A DNA stretch of 64,000 nt from Metamycoplasma salivarium. GTDB lineage: Bacteria; Bacillota_I; Bacilli_A; Mycoplasmatales; Metamycoplasmataceae. The stretch spans positions 558,001 to 622,000 of the forward strand of contig NZ_LR214938.2 in NCBI RefSeq assembly GCF_900660445.2. The letters run 5' to 3'. Below the pieces are notes generated by a model, which made no database searches, was not told the origin of the DNA, and worked only from the letters and a program-made list of their open reading frames with translations. The position numbers and the translations under genes are program-made. Positions 1-11,182 of the stretch are shown one piece after another; position 1 is the first letter of the stretch, and each line of letters opens with the position of its first letter.

Positions 1-1
1 C

Positions 2-850
2 GATAATGATCAAGAATTTATGAAAGCTAATAATTTAGAATATGTTTATTCCTTTGAAAATACTTCAAAAGGAGAAAGTAATCGTTATTTTGCTAAAATG
101 GCAGATTTAGAGAATCAATTACTTGCTAATAATGCTGAAAAATTAAATGAATGATACAAATCATCTTCTGGATATGTAAGTATATTAGGTAAAAATAAGC
201 ATATTGTTAATATTAAAGATTTATTTGAAAAATTAAAAGAAGCAATTTCTCATGATTTAAGAGCAACATTATTAATGTAACTACCAAAATTAAATCATGA
301 GAAAATCCCATTGGATCAAGCTAGAGATAAAAGTAAGTATGAGAAGTTCTCATTACAAAAATTACTTACATTAATTGATAATATTAATAAGGATCATAAA
401 TTATTAGAGTCGTCAGATTTATTATTGTTTGATGGCAATTTAAAAAATAAAGATGCAAAATCATACTTGTATGACATAAATAATGTAGAAAAACTAGAGA
501 AAATATTTATTACTAAATTTAAAGTGCTATCAAAATTAGTTTCAAAAAGAGCTCTTAATTTAAATAATAAATACGACGAATTAAATGAAGTTGTTAAAAC
601 AAGAATTTATAGCATTTTAAATAACGAAAATGAAAGAGTTTATTTTGTTTCATATGAAGCAGCAATCAAACATTTAATGCAGCTTCAATATCTTGCAATT
701 ACAAAAAAAGTAATTAAAGAAAATGAAATTCATAAGTTTGTTTATCAAGGTAAAGAATTTTCAACTATAGAAGAAGTAATTAATTATTGTAAAAAATTCA
801 TTAAATCAGTTGATGAATATGTAAAAAATAAAGGAGAAAAAGATGAATAA
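2..850 (+). pseudogene. Unidentified protein gene interrupted by an in-frame TAA; 5' end outside window
   Basis: One reading frame is open from the window edge to a TAA at 278-280, and the same frame continues open to 850. The sequence across the stop reads smoothly (SHDLRATLLM, stop, LPKLNHEKIPLDQ), which suggests one protein with a nonsense change such as CAA to TAA. A TGA at about 152 must be Trp. The downstream part is Lys/Glu-rich, predicted helical, and has no membrane segment. No ribosome site is visible near the TTG at 311, so a separate second gene is less likely. The 3' end overlaps the next gene by 8 bases, as in an operon. I do not recognise the family; it is not a copy of the A or B proteins that follow. 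Confidence 0.5.
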
Positions 851-3212
851 AAAATTATTATTAGGCACTTTAACATCATTACCAATTCTACCAGTAGTAT
901 TATTGTCAACTTCTGCTATTAATAATAAAAAAATAGAAAATAATAATACTAATAAAAATTCAATGATTAAAAATCAAACAGTAAGGCAAAACTCTAAATT
1001 AAAATATGTTATTACAATCGATAATCAAGAAATGACTTTTGATTCTAAAGAAGAAATTTATAAATATCTAGTAAATAGAGTACAAGTTAATGGTTATCTT
1101 GGTAAAAAAGAATATAAAAACTATGATGGCCAAATTGATATGGACCCTAATAAATTAAATTTAGTAGATTTTTCTAAAATGAAAAAAGCATATAAAGATA
1201 TTCATGGTAATTATAGTGATGATTTAGATAGTGTAATTCGTTCATATTTACCAGAATTTGCTATTGTTAAAAGATATTATGATCATCGTAATCAACCTTT
1301 TAAAGATCCTGAAGCTGCAAAAAATAGCATTATTCAAAATTCAGCCGATGATATAGTAGATAATTTATTTTATAAATTAAATTACCATTATAATGGTCAA
1401 ACTATTGAAAAACATTACAATCCTTATAACAAATATGATATTGAAGAATTAATGCAAGATATTTATGATAGAAAAGTTCTGGGAACTGAAACTAAAACTT
1501 TTCAAGCTTTAAAATTAAATGATGAAGACGGCAATGAAAGACTTTTATCATATAAAGGGCAAATTGAGAATTTCTTTACCACTTTATTTAATAATGCAAT
1601 AAAGGATTTTACTAATCAAGCAGCAAAAAAACGTTATAAAGTTACTTTAAAATTACCAAGAATGGACAATATGAATTATCCTAATTATGGTAAAGCTTAT
1701 TTTAAAAACTTTGCCTCAGATAGTTCTAATGAATGACAATATAATGGAACTCAAACAGAAATTTATAAGTATGTTGATGAAGAATGAATTGAAAAATATT
1801 TTGAAGAATTAGAAGTATTAAAAAAGAATGATAAAGCAAATGAATTTGTTAGTAAAAATTTTAATCGTTATTACTCAAAACGATTAACTAAAGAAATTAA
1901 AAATCCTAATTATAAACCTAACGGAAATGGGCGCCAAAAAGAATACTTTACCAGAGCTTATTATAATCATTATGCTGATTTAAAAGGTGACTTTTTAGAT
2001 TTTAAATATCTTAATTTAGCGGCTGAAAATTATCATGATGAGTATCAAATTATTACGATTTTAAATCACGATCGTTGGACTTACAATAATTTTGGTTTAG
2101 AAATGAATGTTGAATTTGATAAAAAAGATTTCGAAAACAAAATGAATAGTTTAAAAAATGAATTTATAGAGGATAATACTTTCTTTAATAAATTTAAGAA
2201 TTTATTAATAAATGTAATTCGTAATTTAAATAATAAGAAAGAAGAAAATTATTTTAATAATTTAGAAAATGACAATAATTTATGAAAAATGTTATGAAAT
2301 ATATTCGAGGAAAAATTAAATGCTTTTCTCAAAAAAATTAGAGAAAATAATGATAATAACTATGCAGCTTTAAAATTTAATGATTCTAAAACATATTATC
2401 AAGATGCAAAAAATGTTTTATGAAATTCTTGAAAAAATTTAAAATTATGAAAAATTTTCTCTAAATTAAAAATAAATTTTGAAAATGAAATAGAAAATAT
2501 TTTTTATCATAATAAAACTCAACCACTTTTTTATAAAAACAAAAATTATAGTTTTACTAATTTAACAAATAAAAACAAAAAATCAAATGAATATTTTGAT
2601 TTTATAAAACAAGATGATATTAGTGAAATAAAAAATAATAGGGAATTTATTGAAAGCCAAAAACAATTTGCTTTAAATAGAAAAATTAACTTTATTGATA
2701 ATTATTCAAATTATTTTTATTTAGAAAATTTAGAAACATTTAAATATAAAAATTTTATTCAATATAAAGAATCTTCAAATGGAAGTTATCAACTAAATAA
2801 TTCTTATTCTTCATTAAAAACTTTTAAGGACGATACTGAAGTTAATGCTTATTTAAAAAGAATAAAAGAAGACGGCATTTTACCAGAAACAAGATATACC
2901 ATTGTTGGTTTAGAAAGTACTTTAGATTCAAATGGTATTAAAATGTTATTAGATGAATTAGGATTTAATGATCCAAGCACAATTACTAATAATTATCGAA
3001 TAATCTTACAAAAATTGATTTTACCTTCAACAGAAAAAATCTTTTATTTAGATAATGATCATAAATACTTACTTGATTTAAAATATTTTAATTTATGAAA
3101 CATTAAGATCAATAATGAAAAATATCATTTTGAGAGTTCACAAGCTATTACTAAATTTATTATTAACTATGTTAATTTAAACGCTAAACCAATTACTAGA
3201 GGAGTAAAATAA
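843..3212 (+). CDS. Repeat-unit protein A1, putative secreted or membrane-anchored surface protein
   Basis: 789 residues when TGA is read as Trp. It begins with a hydrophobic export signal (KKLLLGTLTSLPILPVVLL, residues 3-21) but has no lipobox cysteine, so it is probably secreted or held by an uncleaved anchor. The ATG at 843 is preceded by AAAGGAG. About residues 480-540 form an aromatic cluster of TGA-encoded tryptophans (NLWKMLWNIF and NSWKNLKLWKIF), reminiscent of mycoplasma 'aromatic cluster' surface proteins; that family link is tentative. No protease or nucleotide-binding motif is visible. The stop overlaps the start of lipoprotein B1 (TAATG), so the two are translationally coupled. 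A second copy, A2, is nearly identical over the first 400 or so residues. Function unknown; a host-facing role is inferred from export and amplification. Confidence 0.75.
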
Positions 3213-4240
3213 TGAAAAAATCACTTTTATTTATACCGTTGTTATCGTCGTTAGCAACTTTACCATTATTAATAGCCTCAAAATGTAAACAAGAAGAAAC
3301 TCAAGAACAAAAAGATGAAAAACTTACCAAAAAATATGAAAAAGAATATATTGATAAACAGCGATATGTTTTTGATGACTTTGAACAATTCAAAATGAGA
3401 GATGAATATTTTTATTTAATAAAAAACCCAACTTTTAATGATGTATGAAATGATTATGCTAATAGAAACATAAAGTCATACGCATTAACAGATAAATTTT
3501 TTGAAGATTTTAATAAATGATATGAAGATTTTCAATGAAAATTTAAAATTTTTAAAAGAATAATGAATAAATATGCCGCTAATGAAATAATTAAATATCA
3601 AAACCCTAATAATGGTATGGACCCCATTAATTTATATTATGTAAAAGAAGTAAAATTTGATTTTTCTCGTAAAATGGGTTCACAAAATTATGCCTTGCGT
3701 ATGGGAAGGAGCGATTTTTCAGTATTTTTAAAATTATTTAATATACCAAATTTAAATTTAAATGCTTCTCCTATTCTACCTGATTGAACAATGCTAACTG
3801 AAATAAATTTAAATAAAACTTATTATTCTAAAATAAATATAACATCGAATTATGGACTTATCTTTCGCGAAGAATTGAATAAAATTAGAGAAATATTTTC
3901 TATACCCAAACCTTATTATAAAAATGATCATTTTATTACTCACCCAGCTGGAAAAGATGATTTTCAAGGAGAAGACCGTATTCCAAGAATTGAATTTTAT
4001 ACATTTAGAGGGCTTAGAGACGAAAGCGCAGATAATGAAATACTAAATTTACGTTATAAAACTTCATTTGATAAAGGATGAAAAGATATTGATGTTGATT
4101 ATTTAAAAGAATATGGTAATTATGATACTTTTAAATTTAAAAGTTATCGTGTCAAAATTGTTGAATATGACCCCAAAAAACCTTTAGATGCCACCCCTTC
4201 TAAAGTAGATGATTTTGTTTTATCAGAACATGGCTTATAA
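3212..4240 (+). CDS. Repeat-unit lipoprotein B1
   Basis: 342 residues. A typical mycoplasma lipoprotein signal ends in LIASKC, so Cys25 should be lipidated and the protein displayed on the cell surface. The body is hydrophilic at first (Glu/Lys-rich), then has an aromatic stretch (NKWYEDFQWKFKIF) and conserved blocks such as THPAGKDDFQGEDR. It starts at the ATG overlapping the stop of A1 and behind AGAGGAG. Compared with B2 and B3 all three have exactly the same length, and the differences are concentrated in short windows near residues 62-80, 88-100, 150-172, 205-216 and 273-281. Function unknown; a surface antigen is the best inference. Confidence 0.78.
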
Positions 4241-6599
4241 AAAATTATTATTAGGTACTTTAACATCATTACCAATTCTACCAGTAGTATTATTGTCAAC
4301 TTCTGCTATTAATAATAAAAAAATAGAAAATAATAATACTAATAAAAATTCAATGATTAAAAATCAAACAGTAAGGCAAAACTCTAAATTAAAATATGTT
4401 ATTACAATCGATAATCAAGAAATGACTTTTGATTCTAAAGAAGAAATTTATAAATATCTAGTAAATAGAGTACAAGTTAATGGTTATCTTGGTAAAAAAG
4501 AATATAAAAACTATGATGGCCAAATTGATATGGACCCTAATAAATTAAATTTAGTAGATTTTTCTAAAATGAAAAAAGCATATAAAGATATTCATGGTAA
4601 TTATAGTGATGATTTAGATAGTGTAATTCGTTCATATTTACCAGAATTTGCTATTGTTAAAAGATATTATGATCATCGTAATCAACCTTTTAAAGATCCT
4701 GAAGCTGCAAAAAATAGCATTATTCAAAATTCAGCCGATGATATAGTAGATAATTTATTTTATAAATTAAATTACCATTATAATGGTCAAACTATTGAAA
4801 AACATTACAATCCTTATAACAAATATGATATTGAAGAATTAATGCAAGATATTTATGATAGAAAAGTTCTGGGAACTGAAACTAAAACTTTTCAAGCTTT
4901 AAAATTAAATGATGAAGACGGCAATGAAAAACTTTTATCATATAAAGGGCAAATTGAGAATTTCTTTACCACTTTATTTAATAATGCAATAAAGGATTTT
5001 ACTAATCAAGCAGCAAAAAAACGTTATAAAGTTACTTTAAAATTACCAAGAATGGACAATATGAATTATCCTAATTATGGTAAAGCTTATTTTAAAAACT
5101 TTGCCTCAGATGGCTTTGATGAATGAGAATATGCTAATGGTAATAGAACTGAAATTTATAAATATGTTGATGAAGAATGAATTGAAAAATATTTTGAAGA
5201 ATTAGAAGTATTAAAAAAGAATGATAAAGCAAATGAATTTGTTAGTAAAAATTTTAATCGTTATTACTCAAAACGATTAACTAAAGAAATTAAAAATCCT
5301 AATTATAAACCTAACGGAAATGGGCGCCAAAGAGAATACTTTACCAGAGCTTATTATAATCATTATGCTGATTTAAAAGGTGACTTTTTAGATTTTAAAT
5401 ATCTTAATTTAGCGGCTGAAAATTATCATGATGAGTATCAAATTATTACGATTTTAAATCACGATCGTTGGACTTACAATAATTTTGGTATGGAAATAAA
5501 TGTTGAATTTGATAAAGAAGATTTTGGAAACAAAATGAATAGTTTGAAAAATGAATTTAGACAAAGTGGTGATTCTTTTTATAAATTTAAAAACTTATTA
5601 AAAAATGTAATTGAAAAATTGAATAAGAGTAATGATAAAAATTATTTTGATAATTTAGAAGATAACAATAATTTATGAAAAATGCTATGAAATATATTTG
5701 AAGAAAAATTAGATGATTTTATAGAAAACAATACAAAAAACAATCAAGGAAATTACGCAGGTTTAAAATTTAATGACTCCAAAACATATTATCAAGATGA
5801 AAAAAGAAATTTGTGAGATTATTGACAAAATTTAAAATTGTGAAAAGTTTTTACTAAATTAAATATGAAGTTGGATAATAAAATTGAAATTATTTATTAT
5901 AAAAAAACTCAACCAATTTTTTATAAAAATAACACTTATAATTTCATTAACTTAACAAATAAAAGCAAAAAGTCAAATAACTATTTTGATTTTATTAAGT
6001 CAAATGAAATTAATGAAATAAATAACAAAGAATTTATTGAGAACCAAAAACAATTTGCGTTAAATAGAAAAATTAGTTATACTGACAATCACTCAAATTA
6101 TTTTTATTTAGAAAATTTAGAAACATTTAAATATAAAAACTTTATTCAATATAAAGAATCTTCAAATGGAAGTTATCAACTAAATAATTCCTATTCTTCA
6201 TTAAAAACTTTTAAAGATGATACTGAAGTTAATGCTTATTTAAAAAGAATAAAAGAAGACGGGATTTTACCAGAAACAAGATACACCATTGTTGGTTTGG
6301 AAAGCACATTAGATTCAAATGGTATTAAAATGTTACTAGATGAACTTGGATTTAATGATCCAAGCACAATTACTAATAATTATCGAATGATCTTACAAAA
6401 ATTAATTTTACCTTCAACAGAAAAAATCTTTTATTTAGATAATGGTCATAAATATTTACTTGACTTAAAATACTTTAACTTATGAAACATTAAAATAAAT
6501 AATGAAAAATATCATTTTGAAAGCTCGCAAGCTATTACTAAATTCATTATTAATTATGTTAATTTAAATGCTAAACCAATTATTAGAGGAGTTAAATAA
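4230..6599 (+). CDS. Repeat-unit protein A2, paralogue of A1
   Basis: 789 residues, the same length as A1. The N-terminus is MAYKKLLLGT rather than MNKKLLLGT: the start codon lies inside the last codons of B1 (11-base overlap), so the 5' end is a junction between a B tail and an A head, sharing the sequence TAAAAAATTATTATTAGG. An upstream ATG at 4209 is in frame, but 4230 gives the family-like export signal. Residues 1-400 are almost identical to A1 (one visible change is Arg to Lys near residue 235), while the middle (about 415-600) diverges and the C-terminus is conserved. It has the same Trp-rich cluster and no cysteine lipobox. Coupled to B2 by TAATG. Function unknown. Confidence 0.75.
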
Positions 6600-7627
6600 T
6601 GAAAAAATCACTTTTATTTATACCAATGTTATCATCATTAGCAACTTTACCATTATTAATAGCTTCAAAATGTGATCAAAAAGAAACACAAGAGCAAAAA
6701 GATGAAAAACTTGCTAAAAAATATGAAAAAGAATATATTGATAAACAGAAATATGTGTTTGATGATTTTGAACAATTTAAGATGAAATCTGAATATTTTC
6801 AATTAATAAAAAATCCTAGCTCAAGCGAAGCGTGAAAAGATTATAGTAATAGAAACATAAAAACATATTGACTATCCAAAAAATTTATTGAAGATTTTAA
6901 TAAATGATATGAAGATTTTCAATGAAAATTTAAAATTTTTAAAAAAATAATGAATAAATATGCTGCTAATGAAATAATTAAATATCAAAATCCTAACAAT
7001 GGTATGGAACCTATTAATTTATATTACGTAAAAGAAGTGAAATTTGATTTTTCTCAAAATGAAGCTCCTCAATCTTATGCTTTACAACTGGGAGCAAATA
7101 ATTTTTCGACAATATTAAAATTATTTAATATACCAAATTTAAACTTAAACATTTCTACTATTTTGCCTGATTGAACAATACTAAACGAGATGAATTTTAA
7201 TACAACTTATTATTCTAAAATAAATATAACATCAAATTATAGACTCGTGCTTGGTAATATATTAAAGAAAATTAGAGAAATATTTTCAGTACCCAAACCT
7301 TATTATAAAAATGAGCATTTTATTACTCACCCTGCTGGAAAAGATGATTTTCAAGGAGAAGACCGTATTCCAAGAGTTGAATTTCATACATTTAGAGGTC
7401 TTAGAAAAGAAACTGCAGGCAATGAAATATTAAATTTGCGTTATAAAACTTCATTTGATAAAGGATGAAACGATATTGATGTTGATTATCTAAAAGAATA
7501 TGGTAATTATGATACTTTTAAATTTAAGAGTTATCGTGTCAAAATTGTTGAATATGACCCCAAAAAACCTATAGATGCCGACCCTTCTAAAGTAGATGAA
7601 TTTGTTTTATCAGAACATGGCTTATAA
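6599..7627 (+). CDS. Repeat-unit lipoprotein B2
   Basis: 342 residues, lipoprotein signal with LIASKC, colinear with B1 and B3 without gaps. Differences from B1 cluster in the same short windows (for example PSSSEA against PTFNDV near residue 75, and QNEAPQSYALQLGANN against RKMGSQNYALRMGRSD near residues 152-168). Start overlaps the stop of A2 and has the same AGAGGAG ribosome site. Likely surface-exposed and lipidated. Function unknown. Confidence 0.78.
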
Positions 7628-7629
7628 AA

Positions 7630-8190
7630 ATGGTCAAAAAACAATTTGCGTTAAATAAAAAAATTAGTTATACTGACAATCACTCAAATTACTTTTATTT
7701 AGAAAATTTAGAAACATTTAAATATAAAAACTTTATTCAATATAAAGAGTCTTCAAATGGAAGTTATCAGTTAAACAATTCTTATTCTTCATTAAAAACT
7801 TTTAAAGATGATACCGAAGTTAATGCTTATTTAAAAAGAATAAAAGAAGATGGGATTTTACCAGAAACAAGATACACCATTGTTGGTTTGGAAAGCACAT
7901 TAGATTCAAATGGTATTAAAATGTTATTAGATGAACTAGGGTTTAATGATCCAAGCACAATTACTAATAATTTTCGAATGATCTTACAAAAATTAATTTT
8001 ACCTTCAACAGAAAAAATCCTTTATTTAGATAATGGTCATAAATATTTACTTGACTTAAAATACTTTAACTTATGAAACATTAAAATAAATAATGAAAAA
8101 TATCATTTTGAAAGCTCGCAAGCTATTACTAAATTCATTATTAATTATGTTAATTTAAATGCTAAACCAATTATTAGAGGAGTTAAATAA
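7630..8190 (+). pseudogene. Truncated third copy of protein A (C-terminal ~182 residues only)
   Basis: From the ATG at 7630 the frame encodes MVKKQFALNKKISYTDN and then the last ~180 residues of protein A, nearly identical to A2 from about position 6045 onward. The export signal and the first ~600 residues are missing. The junction joins the B tail (CATGGCTTATAAAAA) to the interior of A, so it looks like an internal deletion by recombination between A-rich stretches. Without a signal peptide the product would stay in the cytoplasm. It may be kept because its end couples translation into B3. Confidence 0.8.
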
Positions 8191-9218
8191 TGAAAAAATC
8201 ACTTTTATTTATACCAATGTTATCATCATTAGCAACTTTACCATTATTAATAGCCTCAAAATGTAAACAAGAAGAAACACAAGAGCAAAAAGATGAAAAA
8301 CTTGCTAAAAAATATGAAAAAGAATATATTGATAAACAGAAATATGTGTTTGATGATTTTGAACAATTTAAAATGAAATCTGAATATTTTCAATTGGTAA
8401 AAAATCCTAGTTCAAGAGAAGCGTGAAAGGATTATACAAATAGAAATATAAAAACATATTGATTAACAGAAGAGTTTTATAAAAATTTTTATAAATGGTT
8501 CAAAAATTTTCAGTGAAAATTTAAAATTTTCAAAAGAATAATGAATAAATATGCTGCTAATGAAATAATTAAATATCAAAACCCTAATAATGGTATGGAC
8601 CCTATTAATTTATATTATGTAAAAGAAGTAAAATTTGATTTTTCTCAAGGTATGGATTCACAAAATTATGCATTAGAATTATCGAATGGAGAATTTATGG
8701 ATATACTAAATTTGTTTAATATACCAAATTTAAATCTAAATATCTCTCCCATTTTACCTAATTGAACAATATTAAAAGAAATTAATTTTAATAAAACTTA
8801 TTATTCTAAAATAAACATAACATCAAATTATGGACTTGTACTGAAAAGTGTATTGAATAAAATTAGGGAAATATTTTCTATACCCAAACCTTATTATAAA
8901 AATGAGCATTTTGCTACTCACCCTGCTGGAAAAGATGATTTTCAAGGAGAAGATCGTATTCCAAGAATTGAATTTTATACATTTTGAGGTCTTAGAGAAC
9001 AAAACGCAGATAATGAAATACTAAATTTGCGTTATAAAACTTCATTTGATAAAGGATGAAACGATATTGATGTTGATTATCTAAAAGAATATGGTAATTA
9101 TGATACTTTTAAATTTAAGAGTTATCGTGTCAAAATTGTTGAATATGACCCTAAAAAACCTTTATATGCTGACCCTTCTAAAGTAGATGAATTTGTTTTA
9201 TCAGAACATGGTTTATAA
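8190..9218 (+). CDS. Repeat-unit lipoprotein B3
   Basis: 342 residues with the same LIASKC lipobox and overall layout as B1 and B2. Variable windows again carry most differences (QGMDSQNYALELSNGEFMD near residues 152-170; YKNFYKWFKNF near 96-106). One residue in the conserved block is a TGA-encoded Trp (FYTFWGL) where B1 and B2 have Arg. It follows the truncated A3 with the TAATG overlap and ends the surface-protein operon. Function unknown, presumed surface antigen. Confidence 0.78.
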
Positions 9219-9247
9219 TTAAGTTATTTAAAAATCGGTGATTTGTA

Positions 9248-10072
9248 ATGTCAAAAATAGAAAATATAGAGCAAAAAATATTGCAATTAGATGGAGGACC
9301 TTTTCAGAGACTTTGCGACGGATACTTATTTAAACTTGGACATAGTAATATTGTTCCACTTGGAAGTCAATCAGGAACTAATAAAAAAACTACCTTAGGC
9401 ACACCGGATAGTTATTTTGTCTTACCAAATGAAAAATATGTTTTTGTTGAATATACAACTCAAAAACAAAATTTATTTAAAAAAATTAAAGAAGATTTAC
9501 ATAAGTGTTTGGACATTCATAAAACTAAAATTTCTCATAACGAAATTGAAAAAATAATGTATTTTCACACCTCATCAAATATAAAACCACATTAAGACAA
9601 AGAATTAAAAAATATTTGTAACAAATCGAAAATAAAGTTAGAATTGATTGGAATTTCCGAAATTGCTAATAAAATATGTAACAATTATCCCATTTTGGCA
9701 CGTGAATATTTAGGAATAGATATTAGTACTAATAATATTATGGAAATTAATGATTTCGTTAAAGCATATAATTCAAATAAATTTGTTTCTGCAATTGATA
9801 AACCTTTTTTATTTAGAAATGAAGAAATGTTAGAAATAGAAAACGCTTTTAAAGAACATGATATCGTTATTTTGAATGGTTTTGCAGGATGCGGAAAAAC
9901 ACACTTAGCGTTACATTATATTAGTGAATATACGAAAAATAATAACATAAAAGCATATTGTATTAGAGACATGAACTTGCCAATATACCAAGATTTAAAA
10001 ATATATATAAATAAAAATTCTTGCATAGCAAGAACTGATATTTTACATATTACGTTAATTTTGTTGTTGTAA
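9248..10072 (+). pseudogene. Remnant of a nuclease-like/P-loop NTPase gene (antiphage-type)
   Basis: The first part (MSKIENIEQKILQLDGGPF) followed by TPDSYFVLPNEKYVFVEYTT fits a restriction-nuclease-like fold with a D...ExT core. After an in-frame TAA at 9593-9595 (SSNIKPH, stop, DKELKNIC) the same frame continues through LELIGISEIANKI to a Walker A motif GFAGCGKTH at about 9883-9909. The frame then fails near 10015, just where a Walker B strand would be expected, and ends at 10072 inside an opposing gene. The N-terminal nuclease plus NTPase arrangement is that of STAND-like (Avs-like) defence proteins; this assignment is inferred from motifs. It has both a nonsense codon and a lost C-terminus, so it is almost certainly inactive. 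Confidence 0.65.
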
Positions 10073-10435
10073 CATAGCTTTTTTATTTTTGTTTATAATG
10101 ATTGATAAACAAATAATCGATAGAATAGGAAATACAATTGCACCAATTAATGTTAATATGTAAAGCGTAGGATTTGTATTTTCTTTAATACCATATATTG
10201 TAACAATTAGTGTTAATATAAATCCAGCTAAATAAATTCATGCATTAGGAAATATTAAAAACATAATTGTTATAAAAAATGGTCCCATTCTAAAACCATC
10301 ACCTTTAGCATATTTTAATAATGCAACGTCAGCAATATATAGGCTTATAGTGATAATAATAAGAAGCGTTTCAATTGACAATATAACTAAATCAACGATG
10401 GCCAATTTATTTCTTTCCTTCAATTCTTTTTTCAT
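10055..10435 (-). CDS. Small integral membrane protein of unknown function
   Basis: 126 residues, including one TGA-encoded Trp. Four hydrophobic segments can be seen: LAIVDLVILSIETLLIIITI, then MGPFFITIMFLIF, then IYLAGFILTLIVTIYGI, and LYILTLIGAIVFPILSIICL. Both ends are charged (MKKELKERNK, NKNKKAM). GGAGA lies just upstream of the start on the minus strand. The gene converges on the decayed NTPase gene and overlaps its last 18 bases, suggesting that its arrival, or a rearrangement next to it, truncated that gene. No family recognised. Confidence 0.6.
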
Positions 10436-10726
10436 ATTCTCTCCTTAATATTAATTATACAATTAAGCAAAATTAATTGATGCTTTGCTTTACGAAGAAA
10501 GAATTTTAATCTATATAATTTATTGACGTTTAACAATTCCTAGTTAATTGTTTTGATTGCTCTTTATCGTATTGTTTTATAACATAGAAATTGCCTTACA
10601 AAAAACATTAAAAATTTAAAAGAAATTGATTTAAAAAAAGTGGAAAATTGGTAGCAACATTTCAAAGAATAATACTATAATATTGAATTAGGTTATAACT
10701 ATGGTGATATAACCGAAGAGTTTTAT
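10436..10726. other. Intergenic region upstream of the ATP synthase operon
   Basis: No gene is visible on either strand. The right end holds the sequence ACTATAAT at about 10672-10679, a good -10 element that could drive the ATP synthase operon. On the left the divergent membrane-protein gene must have its own promoter. The rest is AT-rich without clear repeats. Confidence 0.4.
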
Positions 10727-11182
10727 ATGAAGGGCATCATAAGTAAAAGATTTTGAATAGTATTTTGAACTTTGAACTCATGTTTTGCTTTAATCTATCT
10801 TGCATTTGCATATATTAATTACTCATTAATCTTAGGGCATGTTGCAGGCTGCTTAACATTTTCATTTTTTATTTATTGTTCATCACTTTTATTTAAAGAA
10901 AAAAACTCAGATAAAGATATAAAAATTAAACCAAGTAAAGCAAAAAATGTTGTGTTTTTTGCTTTATTAAGTATTGGAACATTAATAATTGTTTCGATTT
11001 TCTTTTTAATAAACTATTTATATCGAAAATATGTTGACAAAACAATTAACTTGTTTTTTAAAATCATTAATTTTTTAACTTTTGCAACACCATTTTTACT
11101 ATTTACATTAACTTGTTTAATTGAAGTTATTGCAAACAGAAAAGATTTAAAAAAGAATGTGAAAGGAGTAATCAATGGATAA
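10727..11182 (+). CDS. AtpI-like membrane protein, first gene of the ATP synthase operon
   Basis: 151 residues with four predicted membrane segments (about residues 8-28, 30-50, 71-95 and 108-128) and a Lys-rich cytoplasmic loop in the middle. Its place immediately before atpB, overlapping it by 8 bases, matches the AtpI-type gene found ahead of atpB in mollicutes (the M. genitalium MG406 position). AtpI proteins are thought to assist c-ring assembly in other bacteria; sequence conservation is low, so the call rests on position and topology. The start at 10727 needs two TGA-Trp codons (RFWIVFWTLN). Confidence 0.65.

Larger units (their letters stand above)
843..9218 (+). repeat. Tandem two-gene repeat (A-B) x3
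   Basis: Three direct repeats of an A gene followed by a B gene: 843-4240, 4230-7627 (both about 3.4 kb) and a shortened 7630-9218. Identity is not even: the first ~1.2 kb of A1 and A2 is almost perfect, the last ~550 bases of A2 and A3 is almost perfect, and the B genes share long identical tracts broken by variable windows. This mosaic points to gene conversion and unequal crossover. All genes run the same way with overlapping ends, so they form one transcription unit. Confidence 0.85.

Noticed and set aside
843-4240. The A-B pair as an immunoglobulin-binding/cleaving MIB-MIP system
   Set aside because: The paired layout is suggestive, but neither protein shows a serine protease GxSGS-type motif, and I could not recognise an Ig-binding repeat. 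Left as unknown.
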